Positions 61,323-64,000 of a DNA stretch of 64,000 bases are shown piece by piece; position 1 is the stretch's first letter, and each line of letters starts with the position of its first letter. Under the pieces are notes generated by a model. That model searched no databases and was not told the DNA's origin. It worked only from the letters and a program-made list of their open reading frames with translations. The stretch spans positions 496,001-560,000 of the forward strand of contig NZ_CAKMMW010000003.1 of NCBI RefSeq assembly GCF_927798215.1, in the 5' to 3' direction. The stretch comes from Paenibacillus_E allorhizoplanae. GTDB taxonomy: Bacteria > Bacillota > Bacilli > Paenibacillales > NBRC-103111. Made by a program: the position numbers and the translations under genes.

Positions 61323-61784
61323 ATGTTAGATTTGCACGTTCTGGACCCTGTCGATCAAGAAATTATTAAGTTGCTGCATGAGAACAGCAGAATGTCCTAT
61401 GCAAAAATCGGTGAGATTCTGAATCTATCGCGTGTCGCGATTCAAAAGCGTGTTGAAAACCTTATCGACAATGAAATTATCGAGAATTTTACGATTCGCT
61501 TGAATGCAACGAAGCTAGGGAAGGTAGTTAGTGCATTCTTCGAAGTGGAAGTGGAGCCGCGCTTCGCGGAGGAAGTGGGAAACACACTTTCGGCGGACCC
61601 GAATGTGGTGTCGATCTACCAAATGACGGGAACCAGCTCCTTACACATGCACGCTTTGTTAAAGGATGATGCTGCGCTGGAGGAATTCCTCTATAAGAAC
61701 ATCTACAAGCTGAACGGCGTTGTGCGCGTGAACACACAAATGGTGATTAAAAGATTCAAACAAGGGACGGGTTTGGAGCTTTGA
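61323..61784 (+). CDS. Lrp/AsnC family regulator
   Basis: 153 residues: an N-terminal AsnC helix-turn-helix (MSYAKIGEILNLSRVAIQKRVENL) and a C-terminal RAM/ligand-binding domain (SADPNVVSIYQMTGTSSLHMHALLKD). ATG 61323 is eight bases after AGGAG; GTG 61314 and ATG 61317 are too close. Divergent from the heterocycle cluster and very likely its ligand-responsive regulator. Confidence 0.92.
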   Translation: MLDLHVLDPVDQEIIKLLHENSRMSYAKIGEILNLSRVAIQKRVENLIDNEIIENFTIRLNATKLGKVVSAFFEVEVEPRFAEEVGNTLSADPNVVSIYQMTGTSSLHMHALLKDDAALEEFLYKNIYKLNGVVRVNTQMVIKRFKQGTGLEL

Positions 61785-62059
61785 TTTGGTATCGGTCGAG
61801 AGTGGTGGTTAACTGCCGAGGATTTTGTCGAGGAGAAAAGATTGGCTACTAAAGGGTACTTGTGGGTTGAGGTACTGTTGATGGGAATGGGATTGGAGTT
61901 GGTTAATTGGTGAGGTGGAGAATTAATAATAATGCTGCTGAATATGAGAATTGTGGCAGGCTTGGGTGTTGAGTAGCATCATTAATTGATTGTAAAGAAA
62001 GCAACCCGCGGAGATTTACTATTAGGTCGAGAAGTCTCGGAGGGCGAGCCCGCTTAGAT

Positions 62060-62210
62060 TCAATTAACTGGAAAAACTCCAGCTATATCGTCAGTTTAGG
62101 ATGAAATGTAGAGAGTAGATGGAAAAAGTACATTTAATTCTCTCGATTCTGTTGATTTGGGCGGGGTTCGATTGAAAATAACTGTACTTTTTACAGTTAT
62201 TTCAAATAAA
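62060..62210. repeat. AACTGGA/TCCAGTT dyad repeats, locus 2
   Basis: The 646-base gap 61785-62430 contains no gene I can support. It holds relatives of the repeats at 15463: AACTGGAAAAACTCCAG near 62067-62083, a GGAAAAAGTACA half at ~62121, and AATAACTGTACTTTTTACAGTTATT at ~62177-62201. The second and third units pair as an inverted repeat with substituted core bases (GTAC here against CTCC/GGAG at locus 1). Confidence 0.65.
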
Positions 62211-62277
62211 GCGAAGATTACCATGAAATTAACAACATATTTTCCATATATTCACTTTTATATGAGCGCCTAGGCTG

Positions 62278-62335
62278 GGTAGCGGGTGCGGGTGCAAGTG
62301 TGGGTGCGAGTGCAGGTGCGGCTGCGGGTAATAGT
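62278..62335. repeat. Degenerate GGTGCG hexamer tract
   Basis: About nine tandem, imperfect GGTGCG-like hexamers, G-rich on the plus strand, in non-coding DNA. It is a simple repeat prone to length change. Nothing indicates translation. Confidence 0.7.
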
Positions 62336-62382
62336 GGCGGCGTTGCGGTGGCACTTAACTCCAGCTACCTCCCCCAAAAACA

Positions 62383-62425
62383 AAAAGCTGTTTCCAAGTA
62401 GATCTTCCACTTGGAAACAGCTTTC
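62383..62425 (-). terminator. Terminator after yhaM
   Basis: AAAGCTGTTTCCAAGT / ACTTGGAAACAGCTTT, a perfect 16-bp stem with a nine-base loop. Related in loop sequence to the terminator at 15714. Confidence 0.92.
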
Positions 62426-62430
62426 CTCTA

Positions 62431-63387
62431 TTACAGTTTCAACCGATACATCGCTTTGTTTTCCAACCCGCGGATCATCGGCGTCCAAGACTCGGACTCC
62501 GGTGTGATGAGCAGCGTGTCCTCGACCATTTGCAGCTTCGCATCCATCGAGTCGATGTAATGAAGTGCGACTGCCTCCGGTAGCTGCGGCAGTACAGGAC
62601 TTCCCCACTCCGGCAAGTTGTGGTGAGAAAGGACAATATGCTGCAATCCAATGACGAGGTCGGATTGAAGATCTAACCCAAGGTGCAGAGCAGCCTCTGT
62701 AATCCAGTTGGACGCCATGGAGATGTGTCCCAGTAGCTTCCCTTGCACACTATAGTCGGAAACGATGCCGAGTTGCGCGATCATTTCCTCCGGCTTTGCA
62801 ATATCATGAAGGATAATGCCTGCTTTGATCAAGTCCGCATTGAGAAATGGACGCTGCTTGCAAACAAACTCACCAAGCTCCAGCATCCGCACGATGTGAT
62901 AGGCAAGCCCAGCGAAATACGCATGGTGATGCGTCTTAGCCGCTGGATAATGGTCCAGCTTATCCCCGACCTTCGCCACGCAAAACGAAACGATTGACTG
63001 AATCGTTGGATTCGTAATACTCGCTAATACACCATTAATCGTATGAATCAGATCAGCTGGACTGATCGGCGCAGAACGAATAAAATCAGTGATTTGCACG
63101 CCATCTTCCGGCAGCGCTTTGCGAATTTTCCCAATCTTCACTTGCAAGCGTTCACGGTACAGTTGAACAAGTCCCTGTACCTTTACTAAGGTCATTGGGA
63201 AAAAGGTCTCTTTATCCGCAGCGCTGACGTCCCACATTTTGGCGGATACTTGTCCGCTCGCATCACAGAGTACAATATCCATGAAATCTTTGGCAGGTGT
63301 TGTATTCGTCTGTTTAATTTCCAACTCTTTAATTAAGTAAAAGCCCGTAAATTCATCTGGTGCTTGTAAATGTTTAATTAATGTCAT
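62431..63387 (-). CDS. yhaM: 3'-5' exoribonuclease YhaM
   Basis: About 318 residues. An N-terminal OB-fold (FYLIKELEIKQT ... IVLCDASGQVSAKMWD) is followed by an HD domain (HHHAYFAGLAYHIVRM, ILHDIAKPEE, VLSHHNLPEWGSP). This is the YhaM family that trims RNA and DNA 3' ends. ATG 63387 follows GGAGG; the frame extends to 63417 without a ribosome site. Own terminator. Confidence 0.93.
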   Translation of the reverse strand: MTLIKHLQAPDEFTGFYLIKELEIKQTNTTPAKDFMDIVLCDASGQVSAKMWDVSAADKETFFPMTLVKVQGLVQLYRERLQVKIGKIRKALPEDGVQITDFIRSAPISPADLIHTINGVLASITNPTIQSIVSFCVAKVGDKLDHYPAAKTHHHAYFAGLAYHIVRMLELGEFVCKQRPFLNADLIKAGIILHDIAKPEEMIAQLGIVSDYSVQGKLLGHISMASNWITEAALHLGLDLQSDLVIGLQHIVLSHHNLPEWGSPVLPQLPEAVALHYIDSMDAKLQMVEDTLLITPESESWTPMIRGLENKAMYRLKL

Positions 63388-63462
63388 GTGTGTGCCTCCA
63401 ATAATCAATAGGAACATTATACTACGAAATACGCCTAATTGATTAGTGGCCCGCCTAGAAAT

Positions 63463-64000
63463 TTATACCGCATCCCTCTCCGCACCTGTTTCTAAGACCA
63501 ATCCCTCTTCCGTCTGGAAAGTAATGTCAACCACCGCACCATATCCCACCTTACTCCGAATGTGAAAACGATGCTTATCCCCGAACGTGAGCTGAAGCCG
63601 CTTACTCGTATTAAAGAGGCCAATATGCTCGACTTGATCCTCCGCTTTCAACGTTTTCCTAAGTTCCAACAGCTTCGCTCTAGTCATTCCGACACCAGTG
63701 TCCAAAATCGTAATCGCAATGAGAGGGCCACGTGCTCTCATTCGAATTCGGATGTAGCCGAAGCGCTCACTTTCTTTGATCCCATGATAAATGGCATTCT
63801 CAACAAGTGGCTGCAGCATTAACTTCATAACCATATGATGGGTGATCGCCTCGTCGTATTCCCAAATGATTTGAAACTTTGATTTGTAGCGAATTTTGAG
63901 AATTTCAATATAATTGCTCGTATGATAAATCTCCTCAGCTAGCGTAACCATTTTATTCCCCTGGCTAATTGAATACTGCACAACCTCCGACAAATAGTCG
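63463..64000 (-). CDS. C-terminal part of YesM-type histidine kinase, truncated by window end
   Basis: The reading frame is open to the window edge. Visible are the end of the His_kinase dimerisation region (LAEEIYHTSNYIEILKIRY) and the HATPase domain with LVENAIYHGIKES, ILDTGVGM and GLFNTSKRLQLTFG. It lies upstream of yhaM on the same strand. The TTG at 63993 is internal, not a start. Confidence 0.92.
   Translation of the reverse strand, partial: DYLSEVVQYSISQGNKMVTLAEEIYHTSNYIEILKIRYKSKFQIIWEYDEAITHHMVMKLMLQPLVENAIYHGIKESERFGYIRIRMRARGPLIAITILDTGVGMTRAKLLELRKTLKAEDQVEHIGLFNTSKRLQLTFGDKHRFHIRSKVGYGAVVDITFQTEEGLVLETGAERDAV

Noticed and set aside
62270..62608. 112-codon minus-strand ORF across the yhaM end and hexamer tract
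   Set aside because: Out of frame with yhaM, with a C-terminus made of Arg/Thr repeats from the simple-sequence tract.

Overview
The window looks like chromosome from a Paenibacillus-type member of the Bacillales. The evidence is low-to-moderate GC, strong GGAGG ribosome sites, many intrinsic terminators, Lpl/Ytc-type sugar transporters beside YesM/YesN-like regulators, a SufCDSUB operon, OhrR, YhaM, YunC, mtnKA and a YqjM-type old yellow enzyme. I see no tRNA, rRNA, transposase, phage gene or CRISPR array. The first and last genes run off the window.

Layout. 1-836 is the end of an HD-GYP protein. 852-3966 (-) is a tightly coupled five-gene operon: DUF350 membrane protein, glutathionylspermidine-synthase-like ATP-grasp enzyme, secreted Ser-rich protein and two unknowns. 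4089-5811 holds an NlpC/P60 lipoprotein and a PH-domain protein. 5871-11155 (-) is sufCDSUB behind a possible Fur-type control region. 11322-12887 holds a DUF1802 gene, a tiny ORF overlapping a structured repeat, and Dps. 13126-15440 (+) is mtnK-mtnA (methionine salvage). 15775-17800 (-) is a sugar-type oxidoreductase with an AraC regulator. 18167-21595 holds namA, a VanY-like carboxypeptidase lipoprotein and an O-acetylhomoserine sulfhydrylase. 21773-30801 (-) is a YesMN-type two-component system followed by a MacAB-like exporter with two ATPases. 30943-33198 (-) is an amino-acid ABC importer. 33423-39305 holds small unknowns, a GGDEF-EAL protein, an AEC transporter and OhrR. 39440-45499 is an oligosaccharide-type importer with a divergent membrane AraC regulator.

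Two parts stand out. At 45496-46748 a gene for a class I isoprenoid-synthase-fold protein with two DDxxD motifs is translationally coupled to the AraC regulator. It is followed by a 79-residue precursor with a nitrile-hydratase-like (NHLP) leader, the leader type used by some ribosomal peptide natural products. The precursor has its own promoter, overlapped by three 10-bp tandem repeats. At 49886-61784 an Lrp-type regulator faces ten genes combining an NMT1-type ABC importer, three amidohydrolases of the cytosine deaminase / ATZ-TRZ type, a Rieske oxygenase, a creatininase-family hydrolase, an FAD-dependent oxidase and a WrbA-like flavoprotein. This looks like an uptake and degradation route for an unidentified nitrogen heterocycle.

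Non-coding structure is also notable. Two diverged copies of a structured element (12038-12186 minus, 17970-18082 plus) share sequence blocks and show compensatory stem changes. A second family of AACTGGA/TCCAGTT dyad repeats occurs at 15463-15655 and 62060-62210, each followed by a related terminator.
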